A stretch of 13,266 nt of DNA from UBA4810 sp002479215. Lineage in GTDB: Bacteria; Desulfobacterota; Syntrophia; Syntrophales; Smithellaceae. A program made the position numbers and the translations under genes. Shown piece after piece: positions 5,823 through 13,266 of this stretch. How positions within the stretch are numbered: the stretch's first letter is position 1; every line of letters starts with the position of its first letter. A model generated the notes under the pieces. That model was given only the letters and a program-made list of their open reading frames with translations. It ran no database searches and was not told the DNA's origin. The stretch lies in contig JBEKVB010000027.1 in the NCBI GenBank assembly GCA_049514435.1, forward strand, positions 1 through 13,266, read 5' to 3'.

Positions 5823-7220
5823 ATGAAAAAAGGGGGCAAGAAAACCGTTTTCGCTAAGACGGGATCGCTATTTACGGACGCTTTCAGACTCGGCTTGTCT
5901 CGAGTGCAGACAATGTTCATGGAAACTTTTGGGTTAAGTCCCGCAGCGGCGCTCAGTGCGATTATTTTTGTCAGTGTGGTAATTATCGTTGCTGGTTTCT
6001 GGTTTTTTCGTTCCGCCCCGCCCGATACCATTACCATTACGAGCGGCGACGAAGACAGCCGTTTCTATAGGAATGCCGAAAAATATGCCCAGATACTGGC
6101 GCGCAATGGCGTAAAGTTGAAAATTCTTCCCTCCGAAGGCTCGCTGGAAAATCTGGAGAGACTGGAAAATAAATCGTTTCGTGTTGATATAGGCTTCGTG
6201 CAAACCGGCGTGGCCAAGGGAAAAAATACCGATAAGCTGGTATCGCTGGGAAGCACTTCTTATGAACCACTTTATATTTTCTATCGGAGCAGTAAATCCA
6301 TTAACATTCTTTCCCGGTTCAGCGGCAAGCGGTTAGCCATCGGTGAAGACGGCACCGGCACACAAGTACTGGCACTGGAACTCCTGGCCATGAATGAAAT
6401 TAAGCCAGGCGGTGCTACCGCACTGCTGGAGATGGACGATGAGGAGGCAGAAAAGGCACTGCTTGAAGGTAAAATTGATGCCGCGTTCATGATGGGTGAT
6501 TCCGCTTCTTCCAAGACTTTACACAGTCTTCTGCGCAAACCGGGGATCAAGCTTTTCGATTTCATACAGGCTGATGCCTACACTCGACGTATTGGCTATT
6601 TGAACAAGATTGTACTTCCTCAGGGATCCCTCGATTTCGGAAACAACATTCCCGATCATGATGTCAACCTGATCAGCCCCACGGTCGAACTAATTGCCCG
6701 GTCCGATTTGCATCCCGCACTTTCCGATCTGTTGCTGGAGGCGGCAACTGAAGTACATTCGCGGGCTTCGATATTTCAGCGGCGGGGTGAATTTCCCATG
6801 CCGCTGGAGCATGAATACCGCATCAGCTCTGATGCGAGTCGCTACTATAAATCAGGCAAGAGTTTCCTCTACCGGTACCTGCCGTTCTGGATGGCCAGCA
6901 TGGTAAACCGCATTTTGGTGGTGTTTGTGCCTATGCTTTTAATCTTGATTCCCGGGATGAAAAGCATTCCCGCAATCTTTAGATGGCGAATGAGGCTGCG
7001 CATCTACCGCCGGTATCGTTTACTACTGGTAGTCGAACAGGATATGCTCTCGCACCTTACTCCTAAGCAGCATGCTGAATTGTTAGAAAAGTTGAACCGC
7101 ATCGAAGAAGAAGTCAACAAAATGAAAGTGCCGGCGTCCTTTGCCGACCAATCCTACGTGCTTCGGGGACACATTGATTTCGTTCGCGAAAGACTAATGA
7201 GCAACGCGCATTCCAAATAA
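5823..7220 (+). CDS. Membrane-anchored TAXI-type (TRAP-like) solute-binding protein
   Basis: 465 aa. The basic N-terminus is cytoplasmic, followed by a membrane helix (about 41-63, AIIFVSVVIIVAGFWFF). A TAXI/periplasmic-binding type II domain comes next (about 68-350) with TITSGDEDSRFYRNAEKYA, SEGSLENLERLENK, VDIGFVQTGVA and LAIGEDGTGTQVLALELL. A second helix (about 361-380, ILVVFVPMLLILIPGM) follows, then a very basic turn (RWRMRLRIYRRYR) and a coiled-coil-like tail (HAELLEKLNRIEEEVNKMK). Both termini are therefore inside and the binding domain outside. TAXI proteins normally feed DctM-type TRAP permeases, but none is in this window, so it may sense rather than transport. The start at 5823 has GAGGAA 7-8 nt upstream; ATG 5808 in the same frame lacks such a site. 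The ligand is unknown. Confidence 0.85.
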   Translation: MKKGGKKTVFAKTGSLFTDAFRLGLSRVQTMFMETFGLSPAAALSAIIFVSVVIIVAGFWFFRSAPPDTITITSGDEDSRFYRNAEKYAQILARNGVKLKILPSEGSLENLERLENKSFRVDIGFVQTGVAKGKNTDKLVSLGSTSYEPLYIFYRSSKSINILSRFSGKRLAIGEDGTGTQVLALELLAMNEIKPGGATALLEMDDEEAEKALLEGKIDAAFMMGDSASSKTLHSLLRKPGIKLFDFIQADAYTRRIGYLNKIVLPQGSLDFGNNIPDHDVNLISPTVELIARSDLHPALSDLLLEAATEVHSRASIFQRRGEFPMPLEHEYRISSDASRYYKSGKSFLYRYLPFWMASMVNRILVVFVPMLLILIPGMKSIPAIFRWRMRLRIYRRYRLLLVVEQDMLSHLTPKQHAELLEKLNRIEEEVNKMKVPASFADQSYVLRGHIDFVRERLMSNAHSK

Positions 7221-7284
7221 AATATAATGTATAGCAAATTTATTAATTCTTTTTTGTTACTAAATATCCGGTAAATTATAATAT

Positions 7285-7656
7285 CTATTTTTTTCGAAAA
7301 TAGGTATCACACTGCGGAGATAACTCAGCCTCATGTGACTTCAGACAACTGATGATACGGCCATGCCCCGGTTTTATGTCTTTACAAAATTTCGCGGCAT
7401 CAGGGCTGCAAGCTTTTCTAAACTCTTGCGCCTTTTCTTTATCTGCGGCAATTTGATCCTTACAAGCTGGCGACAACTCATTTTCATGTGCTTGCATACA
7501 TCTCACTATCCTGCCCTGTCCCGGTTTTACATCTTTACAAAATTTCTCAGCATCGGCCTTACACGCTCCTGTTCTGTGCATTTCTTCGGCTTGAGCCATT
7601 AATGGAACCATCAAAAACAGCACCGCAACAAGCAACACAATACTTGATTTTCTCAT
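7285..7656 (-). CDS. Secreted protein with two Cys-rich GLG1/FGFR-type repeats
   Basis: 123 aa. The signal peptide MRKSSIVLLVAVLFLMVPLMAQA is probably cut after residue 23. Two tandem repeats of about 51 residues follow, each with four cysteines: C32, C40, C53, C65 and C83, C91, C104, C116. Both carry the pattern C-x2-D-x3-FC-x4-KPG-x-GRI-x2-C-x3-H-x-ELS-x2-C. This fits the Cys_rich_FGFR family (PF00839), named from a Golgi protein but common in proteobacterial periplasms, where its role is unknown. The even cysteine count suggests two disulfides per repeat in the periplasm. AAGGAGG lies 5 nt before the ATG. The gene stands alone and converges with the TAXI gene. Confidence 0.88.
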   Translation of the reverse strand: MRKSSIVLLVAVLFLMVPLMAQAEEMHRTGACKADAEKFCKDVKPGQGRIVRCMQAHENELSPACKDQIAADKEKAQEFRKACSPDAAKFCKDIKPGHGRIISCLKSHEAELSPQCDTYFRKK

Positions 7657-7917
7657 AAAGCCTCCTTCTTGGATTTAATTACCTCCTGCCATTAATAATT
7701 TCTTAGCACATTTGAAGACAGATTTCTTCTGCTTTTTACGCAAGAATTTTCACTATCACAATCCTCTGGTGGACTGTTTATATCCTCTTGATCACCAGGG
7801 CAATTCGGAAAGCAGGATACTCAGCTGTACGATACGGCATCCTGCCTGGAAATACATGCGAATGGAATATAGTGGGTAATTAGAAAATAAATCGGGAGTT
7901 ATGTTAATAATTTTTTA

Positions 7918-8628
7918 TCATTTATGACGATCCGGATAATATTGCTTCATGCATTCAGGGCAAATGCCGTGACTGAATTCAGCCAGTGATCGCTCTTTTA
8001 TATAGCCCTCGATTTGTTCCCAGTAACCTTCGTCATTGCGTATTTTTTTACAATATGCACAAATCGGCAACAACCCGCTCAATGTTTTGATTTCTGCAAG
8101 CGCTTTTTTAAGTTCCCGGATGAGGTCCTCACGCTCGGTTTCCACTTGTATGCGCAGAGTGATATCGCGTATATTGCATTGAATGACTTTTGTGTGATCG
8201 ACCTGATAAACATTGCTGACAAACTCGACGTTAATTCTACGCCCGTCTTTGGTTTCCAGCGGCAAATTTTCGTAACGAATATACTTCTTGTTTTGCAATT
8301 CCGTGAAGGCCGCTTTACTTTCCTCTATGTCTTTAAAACTTCCAATCTCCCAGAGCTTTTTCCCTGCAAATTCCTGGAACGAATAACTCAGCATATCCAT
8401 CAAAAAAGGGTTAACATCTAATATATTTCCAGTGTCCGCATCGAGTATTAATATTCCATCCTGGGCTGTTTCAAATAGCCGGCGGTAACGAATCTCGGAG
8501 ACCTGAAGTTTTTCCTCTATCAGGCGACATTCGGATGCTACTTTTTCTAATTCAGCAATTCGCTGCTGCATTTCCGCCATTCCGTTTATGTTCTGTTTTT
8601 TTGTTTGATTTTCTTTCTTCATAGGCAT
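7918..8628 (-). CDS. PAS sensor protein with C-terminal Cys/His (zinc-like) tail
   Basis: 236 aa. A basic start and short coiled coil (about 17-45, MQQRIAELEKVASECRLIEE) lead into one PAS domain (about 46-160) with RRLFETAQDGILILDADTG, MLSYSFQEFAGKKLWEIG and the closing QCNIRDITLRIQVE. A helical linker (165-182) precedes the tail GLLPICAYCKKIRNDEGYWE...FSHGICPEC. There C190-x2-C193, H220, C223 and C226 form a likely metal site seen at the end of many deltaproteobacterial PAS and response-regulator proteins. There is no kinase, cyclase or DNA-binding domain, so the output is probably by protein contact. No good ribosome binding site precedes ATG 8626-8628 or the next ATG two codons in, so the start is uncertain. 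Confidence 0.85.
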   Translation of the reverse strand: MPMKKENQTKKQNINGMAEMQQRIAELEKVASECRLIEEKLQVSEIRYRRLFETAQDGILILDADTGNILDVNPFLMDMLSYSFQEFAGKKLWEIGSFKDIEESKAAFTELQNKKYIRYENLPLETKDGRRINVEFVSNVYQVDHTKVIQCNIRDITLRIQVETEREDLIRELKKALAEIKTLSGLLPICAYCKKIRNDEGYWEQIEGYIKERSLAEFSHGICPECMKQYYPDRHK

Positions 8629-8985
8629 TAATTCATATGATAATCAGTTTTCTATTTATGCTTTTGTTTACAAAAATTTACTTTTGTCTTAATATGAGGA
8701 GGAATGAAGGGGGAATATCGATGTAAGCAATAATTAAGGGCTTGAGCAGTAATTGGCATTAGACATTTCACAGACCACTTATTTTACTTTAACCAAAGCA
8801 AATAAAGAAGTCAATGCCAAATTAGAGCTCTTGCAACTGAACGGCAGTAGGTGTTTATGATATATTTTCTCAATTGAATCCTTGTAATCCCGCGATATAT
8901 GGTGTCTTAATTATTTTGACGTGCAGGCGCCTCCTTCATATATTAAGTAAATTAAAATGAGTTTCTTTCAAAATAGGAGTGTAAC
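8629..8985. other. 357-bp AT-rich intergenic region between divergent genes
   Basis: No coding frame, tRNA or repeat was recognised. A short run with AGGAGGAATGAAGG near 8698 has a ribosome-site look, but its frames close at once. The only supported signal is the promoter at 8916-8944 for the rightward gene. The leftward PAS gene must also be promoted from here, but no convincing boxes were seen. Confidence 0.7.
8916..8944 (+). promoter_or_regulatory. Sigma70-type promoter of the outer-membrane protein gene
   Basis: TTGACG (8916-8921), 17-nt spacer, TATATT (8939-8944). Transcription would begin near 8951, about 35 nt before the ATG at 8986. The spacer holds the palindrome AGGCGCCT (8925-8932), a possible but unsupported repressor site. 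Confidence 0.6.
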
Positions 8986-9861
8986 ATGAAAGCCAATTTC
9001 AGTTTCATTCATATATTTAATAAATCTTTCACTGATGAATACTGGAGAACATGCAGCTACCGGCCAAAAAGTTACCGCATGAGAATTATAGTCAGTACTA
9101 TATTTCTTATTGTTGGTCTGGTTATTGTTCTGGGTTTTATTTCGACCTGGGCACCAAAAGTTGTTCTGGCTGGTCCACCCTTTGTCACAGACGATCCCGA
9201 ACCGGTAGAATATCAACATTGGGAAGTATATCTTGCCGCACAGTACAGGCATGATCGGGATCAGGATTCATCTACACTGCCTCACCTCGAGATAAACTAT
9301 GGCCTCATGCCGAATGTTCAAATCCATTTAATTGCTCCGCTTCTATATGTAAAACCGGAAGGTGCTTCGTCGCAATATGGTTACGGAGACACGGAGCTGG
9401 GTGTCAAATATCGTTTTATTCAGGAAACTGATTACATTCCTCAAGTGGGAATATTTCCCCTGGTTGAGCTTCCCACCGGTGATTCGGAAAAAGGCTTAGG
9501 AAACGGCAGGACTCAATATTTTCTGCCCCTCTGGTTACAGAAAAGCTGGGGGCCATGGACAACCTATGGCGGAGGGGGATACTGGATTAATCCCGGCGGA
9601 GGAAATAAGGACTGGTGGCAGTTCGGGTGGCTGATTCAGCGCGAAATCAATAAAACACTAACGCTAGGAACGGAACTCTATTACAAAACAGCAAGCACTT
9701 CCGATAGCAACAATGCCGCCGGATACACTGTGGGTGCCGTCATCAACATTACCGAAAACCATCATGTGCTGCTTTCTGTAGGACAGGATATTAACGGCCC
9801 CAATTACCTCTCTCTCTACATTGGCTATCAATTGACATTTGGTCCACAGAAAAAAGATTAA
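8986..9861 (+). CDS. Outer-membrane beta-barrel-like protein (phenol MetA-pathway transporter family)
   Basis: 291 aa. The N-terminus is unusually long: about 32 polar residues, then a hydrophobic stretch (33-55, MRIIVSTIFLIVGLVIVLGF) and a likely cut near VVLA-GPPF. The mature part opens with GPPFVTDDPEPVEYQHWEVYLA, characteristic of the putative MetA-pathway phenol-degradation family (PF13557). It continues as amphipathic strands with aromatic girdles (YGDTELGVKYRFIQE, TYGGGGYWINPGGG, TLGTELYYK, YLSLYIGYQLTFG). That pattern suggests an outer-membrane barrel, perhaps for hydrophobic solutes; the substrate is unknown. The start at 8986 is chosen because AGGAG lies 7 nt upstream. The internal ATG at 9079, which would give a conventional signal peptide, has no such site, but it deserves thought. 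Its end lies 22 bp from the convergent kefC. Confidence 0.82.
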   Translation: MKANFSFIHIFNKSFTDEYWRTCSYRPKSYRMRIIVSTIFLIVGLVIVLGFISTWAPKVVLAGPPFVTDDPEPVEYQHWEVYLAAQYRHDRDQDSSTLPHLEINYGLMPNVQIHLIAPLLYVKPEGASSQYGYGDTELGVKYRFIQETDYIPQVGIFPLVELPTGDSEKGLGNGRTQYFLPLWLQKSWGPWTTYGGGGYWINPGGGNKDWWQFGWLIQREINKTLTLGTELYYKTASTSDSNNAAGYTVGAVINITENHHVLLSVGQDINGPNYLSLYIGYQLTFGPQKKD

Positions 9862-9883
9862 TCGCCAAGCTGGTTAAACACAA

Positions 9884-11767
9884 TCATTTTTCCGATCCTT
9901 CGTCAGTAAATTTTCCCTCGAACAAATCGCTGTCCCAGGCATGATCGTTAAGAGTAGGGTTAACTTCCCGGTCATTCGTTAATAGTTGTTCCTGGAGCTC
10001 AATTTGCTCACGCGCAGTTAAAATATACGCGCTCTGATCGTGTCTCTGTTCGGCCAATTTTCGCATTGCCGTTTCATCATATTTGATAAAGTTCTGGCCG
10101 GCACGCGTTGCCGTGTATTTGCGAACGCCGAGCTTGATGAGAACATCGATTCCCAAACGCACGGATGTATCCAACGATTCACGATAAATGTCCTTCACGC
10201 CGGAATCAATCAGCTCGTAGGCATCCAGACGGCTTTTCGCCCGCACCATTATGGTAAGATGGGGAAATAGTTTTTGGGTTTTTTCCACGAGATCATAATT
10301 AACATCCGGCGAATCAATCGCGGCAATCAGAATTTTAGCCTGATCGGCGCCCGCTGATTTCAGAATATCAACACGCGTCGCGTCGCCATAGAAAACCTTA
10401 AAGCCCATCTTTCTTAAGAGATCGACACGGTCCGAATCGTTATCTAAAATAGTCGCGTTAAGACCGTTCGCCCTCAAGAATCGGCCAATGGTGCTCCCGA
10501 AGTGACCGAATCCGGCAATAATTACCTGATGACGCTCGTCTATTTCATCGGCTTCTTTTCCCTCAGTTTCTTTCGTTCCGAATCGCGGAAGAATAAGCCG
10601 TTCATTAATCAACAACAACAGAGGCGTCACGGTCATACTGATTGCTGTTACTCCCATCATCATATCCGTCCATTCAGCGGACAAAATATTGAGTTGGTGA
10701 ATAAAGGAAAAGAGAACAAAGGCAAATTCCCCGACCTGCGCCAGACCCAGAGTAAATAAAAGGTTTTGATCAAAACTCAACCGGGAAAACTTTCCCGTCA
10801 AAAAAAGCACGCCGGCTTTGATGACAATAATGCCGCAAACCAGGGCAATAATTTTTAGCGGATTATTGACAATCATATTGAAATTAATGGAAGCGCCGAC
10901 AGCAATAAAAAACAAGCCGAGCAATATTCCTTTAAACGGTTCGATATCGCTTTCCAGTTCGTGGCGAAATTCGCTATTAGCCAGAACCACCCCGGCCAAA
11001 AATGTACCCAGCGCGGGGCTCAGCCCCACCAATCCCATAATGTAGGCGGTGCCCATTACGATCAAAAGAGCAGACGCCGTAAAAAGCTCGGGCAGATGGA
11101 TACGGGCAATAAACCGCAGGAAGGGAACAATCACGAAGCGGCCGCTCAGGATAACCAGACCGACCGTACCCAGCAGCATTAAAGTTTGCGCCCATCCCGG
11201 CAGTCCGGAAAGTATTGTGGCGTGTTCATTGGAAGGAGCATTAACCGCATATAGAGCTAAAAGCGGCAAAAGCGCCAAAATGGGAATGACGGCAATATCC
11301 TGAAAAAGCAATGCAGCCAAAGAACTTTTCCCCGATTCGGTTTTGGCTAATCCTTTTTCCCGGAGCGTCTGCATAACAATAGCGGTGGAGGACATGGAAA
11401 GAGCAAGGCCGGAAGCCAGTGCCGCCTGCCAGCTGAATCCAATAAACAATAAAGCAATAAAGAATAAAAAAGTTGTCACGCCCATCTGCAAGGAGCCTGT
11501 TCCCATAATCAAATTGCGCATTCTCCAGAAATTGGAAGGCTCCAGCTCCAGCCCGATGAGAAACAGCAGCATCACTACGCCGAATTCAGCAAAGTGCATG
11601 ATGTTTTTTCCTTCCTGCCCGATAAAGCCCAGAAAGAAAGGACCGATAATTATTCCGGCGATGAGATATCCCAATACCGACCCCATGCCCAGCTTTTTGG
11701 CAATAGGGACAAAGACAATCGCGGCCGCCAGATAGATTAAGGCGTCATGTAAGAAGGCAGTGCTCAT
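9884..11767 (-). CDS. kefC: Glutathione-regulated-type K+/H+ antiporter KefC/KefB
   Basis: 627 aa, close to the roughly 620 of E. coli KefC. The N-terminal CPA2 exchanger domain has about twelve membrane segments (about 5-385), opening ALIYLAAAIVFVPIAKKLG and GSVLGYLIAGIIIGP. It has the core QDIAVIP and the regulatory loop HELESDIEPFKG (269-280), nearly identical to KefC. A cytoplasmic RCK/TrkA-N domain (from about 412) has the nucleotide loop GFGHFG and FYGDATRVDILKSAGA. In enterobacteria glutathione keeps the channel shut and glutathione adducts of electrophiles open it, acidifying the cell for protection. Start ATG 11765-11767 overlaps the stop of the upstream kefF-like gene (ATGA), which implies translational coupling. 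An earlier ATG at 11800 is in frame but lies inside kefF, and KefC homologues begin like the shorter form. Confidence 0.93.
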   Translation of the reverse strand: MSTAFLHDALIYLAAAIVFVPIAKKLGMGSVLGYLIAGIIIGPFFLGFIGQEGKNIMHFAEFGVVMLLFLIGLELEPSNFWRMRNLIMGTGSLQMGVTTFLFFIALLFIGFSWQAALASGLALSMSSTAIVMQTLREKGLAKTESGKSSLAALLFQDIAVIPILALLPLLALYAVNAPSNEHATILSGLPGWAQTLMLLGTVGLVILSGRFVIVPFLRFIARIHLPELFTASALLIVMGTAYIMGLVGLSPALGTFLAGVVLANSEFRHELESDIEPFKGILLGLFFIAVGASINFNMIVNNPLKIIALVCGIIVIKAGVLFLTGKFSRLSFDQNLLFTLGLAQVGEFAFVLFSFIHQLNILSAEWTDMMMGVTAISMTVTPLLLLINERLILPRFGTKETEGKEADEIDERHQVIIAGFGHFGSTIGRFLRANGLNATILDNDSDRVDLLRKMGFKVFYGDATRVDILKSAGADQAKILIAAIDSPDVNYDLVEKTQKLFPHLTIMVRAKSRLDAYELIDSGVKDIYRESLDTSVRLGIDVLIKLGVRKYTATRAGQNFIKYDETAMRKLAEQRHDQSAYILTAREQIELQEQLLTNDREVNPTLNDHAWDSDLFEGKFTDEGSEK

Positions 11768-12375
11768 GGTTTCGACATCCCCGCTCCCTTGGAGAGCCAA
11801 TCGTTAAGGTACGGAAATTTTTTCATTGACTCAATATCAAACTCTCCTCTTACCAGCCGCTCCAAAAGAGTGCGATAAAGCTGAGCATAGTTTTCCAAAT
11901 CTGTTTTTGTCAAAAGGTGCGTGCCGTGCACGGCAAAAGGCGGGAGATAAACCATTTTGCAGAGAGTCGCCGTTTGATTAAAAGGAAGAAGAAACTCGCC
12001 AATGGTAAAGCGATTATAACCGCCGGCCGCATAGACCTCTCGCGTGCCGCCGGCAGTAATGGCGTTAAAGATGATTTTATTTTTTAGAAAATCTCCGCCT
12101 TTGCCGTGCGCCCAGCCGTATTCCATAACCAGGTCGATCCACTGTTTGAGCAGAGGCGGGGCGCTGTACATATATAAAGGATGATGCCAGATGATTATCT
12201 GATGAGCCTGCAGTAGTTCTTTTTCCCGATCGATATCGATATTGAAATCGGGATATTGTTCATACAAATCATTTAAAGTTACTCCCTCGAGCCTTCCGAT
12301 ATTTTTGAGCAACGTGCGGTTTGTTTTCGATTTCTCAAAACGCGGATGAGCAAAAAGGATAAGAATTTTGTTCAT
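11764..12375 (-). CDS. kefF: KefF-like NAD(P)H:quinone oxidoreductase, activator of the antiporter
   Basis: 203 aa flavodoxin-fold FMN protein; E. coli KefF is 176, and the extra length is mostly C-terminal. Family marks are ILILFAHPRFEKSKTNR (FMN phosphate site), YPDFNIDIDREKELL, IIWHHPLYMYSAPPLLKQW, YGWAHGKGG, TAGGTREVY and LPPFAVHGTH. KefF is a soluble dimer that docks on the cytoplasmic face of KefC, is needed for full antiport activity, and also reduces quinones that would act as electrophiles. The 4-bp overlap with kefC and the same gene order as E. coli kefFC support this pairing. No strong ribosome binding site precedes ATG 12373-12375. Confidence 0.9.
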   Translation of the reverse strand: MNKILILFAHPRFEKSKTNRTLLKNIGRLEGVTLNDLYEQYPDFNIDIDREKELLQAHQIIIWHHPLYMYSAPPLLKQWIDLVMEYGWAHGKGGDFLKNKIIFNAITAGGTREVYAAGGYNRFTIGEFLLPFNQTATLCKMVYLPPFAVHGTHLLTKTDLENYAQLYRTLLERLVRGEFDIESMKKFPYLNDWLSKGAGMSKP

Positions 12376-12465
12376 AGGAAAGCACCGGTTAATTACATAA
12401 TAAAACTAATTCTTGTGGTTAATATTTAACATATTTAAAGTTAGAGTTCTTCAACTTTTTTATTG

Positions 12466-12494
12466 TTTACAAATTATACCGAAAGAGATACAAA
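12466..12494 (+). promoter_or_regulatory. Possible promoter of the second iron-sulfur flavoprotein
   Basis: TTTACA (12466-12471), 17-nt spacer, TACAAA (12489-12494), about 37 nt before ATG 12532. Box matches are moderate in an AT-rich region. Just upstream, AAAGTT (12438-12443) and AACTTT (12454-12459) form a loose inverted repeat that could be an operator between this gene and kefF. Confidence 0.35.
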
Positions 12495-12531
12495 ATTGGC
12501 AAACACAAACCAACAAGCCAGGAGGATAAAA

Positions 12532-13101
12532 ATGAAAGTACTGGGCATTATGGGAAGTCCGCGGGTCGGTGGTAACAGCGATATCCTCCTGGATGAGGCT
12601 CTGGCCGGCGCCAAAGTTGCCGGAGCGGAAGTGGAAAAAATTATCCTGGATAAGAAGAAAATATCCGGCTGTAAAGACTGCAAAAAATGCAACAAGATGG
12701 GCGTCTGCGCCATTAAGGACGATATGGTTGAAATTCAGAAGAAGATACTGGAAGCATACGCTATCATCCACAGCGTCCCCGTTTACTTCTGGTCTATGAC
12801 CTCGCAAATGAAGGCATATCTGGACAGATGGTGTGTATTCTTTGATGAGGAGTGGCGTTGGCAGAAAGTTTACTATCCCAAAATGCGGGGCAAACGCATC
12901 GGGCTGATAACGGTTTGCGGTGATCCGGACGTGCACACGGCTGACCCTATTGTTCACAGCTTTAAATCAACTGCGGAAATGACAAAAATGAACTGGCTGG
13001 GAACCATTATGACCTCCGCCTCCGATAAGGGAGACATTGCCGAAAACGAAACGGCAAAAAAGCAGGCTTGGGAACTAGGCAGAAAAGCAGCTACACCGTG
13101 A
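12532..13101 (+). CDS. Iron-sulfur flavoprotein (Isf-like, NADPH-dependent FMN reductase family)
   Basis: 189 aa. The FMN loop GSPRVGGNSD (residues 8-17) is followed by C47, C50, C53 and C59 in C-x2-C-x2-C-x5-C, the exact compact 4Fe-4S spacing of Isf proteins. HSVPVYFWSMTSQMKAYLDRW is the FMN-side and dimer-contact region, and GKRIGLITVCGDPD the next core strand. The Trp/Phe-rich stretch CVFFDEEWRWQKVYYP is seen in this subfamily. The likely role is soluble electron transfer in anaerobic redox defence; the partner is unknown. ATG 12532 is chosen because AGGAGG lies 7-8 nt upstream and homologues begin MKVLGIMGSPR; the frame is open for 23 more codons upstream without family likeness. It is divergent from kefF and paralogous to 1246-1812. 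Confidence 0.92.
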   Translation: MKVLGIMGSPRVGGNSDILLDEALAGAKVAGAEVEKIILDKKKISGCKDCKKCNKMGVCAIKDDMVEIQKKILEAYAIIHSVPVYFWSMTSQMKAYLDRWCVFFDEEWRWQKVYYPKMRGKRIGLITVCGDPDVHTADPIVHSFKSTAEMTKMNWLGTIMTSASDKGDIAENETAKKQAWELGRKAATP

Positions 13102-13266
13102 TTTCTTCTCCCAATGTCAAATTAAGTTCTGTCTTAATTATTGGTAACACCTTGTGTTCTTATAATTTATCGTATGGTATAAAATACTTTGGGACACCGG
13201 GGTAAAAGGGAAGAGTGAATCTGTGTTTCACCTGATGCCTGAGAGCATGGTTTGTAGATTAGATCC

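Noticed and set aside
7285..7303. Inverted repeat CTATTTT-TTTCG-AAAATAG at the 3' ends of two convergent genes
   Set aside because: It is almost all A/T, overlaps the stop codon and coding end of the Cys-rich protein, and has no GC stem typical of a terminator.
8014..8421. A 135-codon plus-strand frame opposite the PAS protein
   Set aside because: It is antisense to a well-supported PAS domain and shows no ribosome site or family likeness.
1897..12449. Shared 12-mer AAGTTAGAGTTC at 1897-1908 and 12438-12449
   Set aside because: A few exact 12-mers are expected by chance in 13 kb, and nothing around the two sites is alike.
13190..13266. AAAAGGGAA followed by GTGAA, recalling part of a cobalamin riboswitch
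   Set aside because: The rest of the B12 core is not present before the window ends, so the match is too short to support.

Overview
The window reads like a chromosomal stretch from an anaerobic bacterium of the former Deltaproteobacteria (Desulfobacterota), perhaps a Syntrophales-type organism. This is inferred from gene content: iron-sulfur flavoproteins, a racemase-type CaiB/BaiF enzyme, a membrane-anchored TAXI binding protein, stacked PAS sensors and a selenoprotein. No rRNA, tRNA, CRISPR array or intact mobile element was seen.

Layout. The left 2.1 kb lies on the minus strand and shows wear. A multi-PAS sensor runs off the left edge and carries a recent internal PAS duplication. Next come a decapitated PAS gene fragment, an iron-sulfur flavoprotein and the C-terminal scrap of an IS3-type transposase. 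Beside the scrap is a strong-looking sigma70 promoter pointing right into a frameshifted, shortened TPM-family membrane protein gene. A minus-strand alpha-methylacyl-CoA racemase-like gene follows. The 445 bp between it and the next gene hold several inverted repeats, including an 81-nt palindromic structure whose left arm is copied again downstream as a 25-bp direct repeat.

The main discovery is at 4372-4974. This is an intact DsbA/FrnE-like thiol oxidoreductase gene if the in-frame TGA at 4405-4407 is read as selenocysteine. The TGA stands at the first Cys of the CxxC active site (U-P-F-C). A 7-bp hairpin with loop AGGAA starts 13 nt after the TGA, with the loop 20 nt after it, as expected of a bacterial SECIS. 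A conventional gene caller would begin at the internal ATG 4549 and lose the active site.

To the right are an exported protein of unknown function, a TAXI-type solute-binding protein anchored by two membrane segments, a secreted protein with two Cys-rich (GLG1/FGFR-type) repeats, a PAS protein with a C-terminal Cys/His tail, and an outer-membrane beta-barrel-like protein with a well-placed promoter. A kefF-kefC pair (quinone reductase-like activator plus K+/H+ antiporter, 4-bp overlap) follows, and then a second iron-sulfur flavoprotein transcribed divergently from kefF.

Taken together, thiol/flavin redox chemistry recurs: a Sec-containing Dsb-like protein, two Isf-type flavoproteins, a KefF flavoprotein with its electrophile-gated antiporter, and a Cys-rich secreted protein. 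Apart from kefFC the genes look like separate units rather than one pathway.
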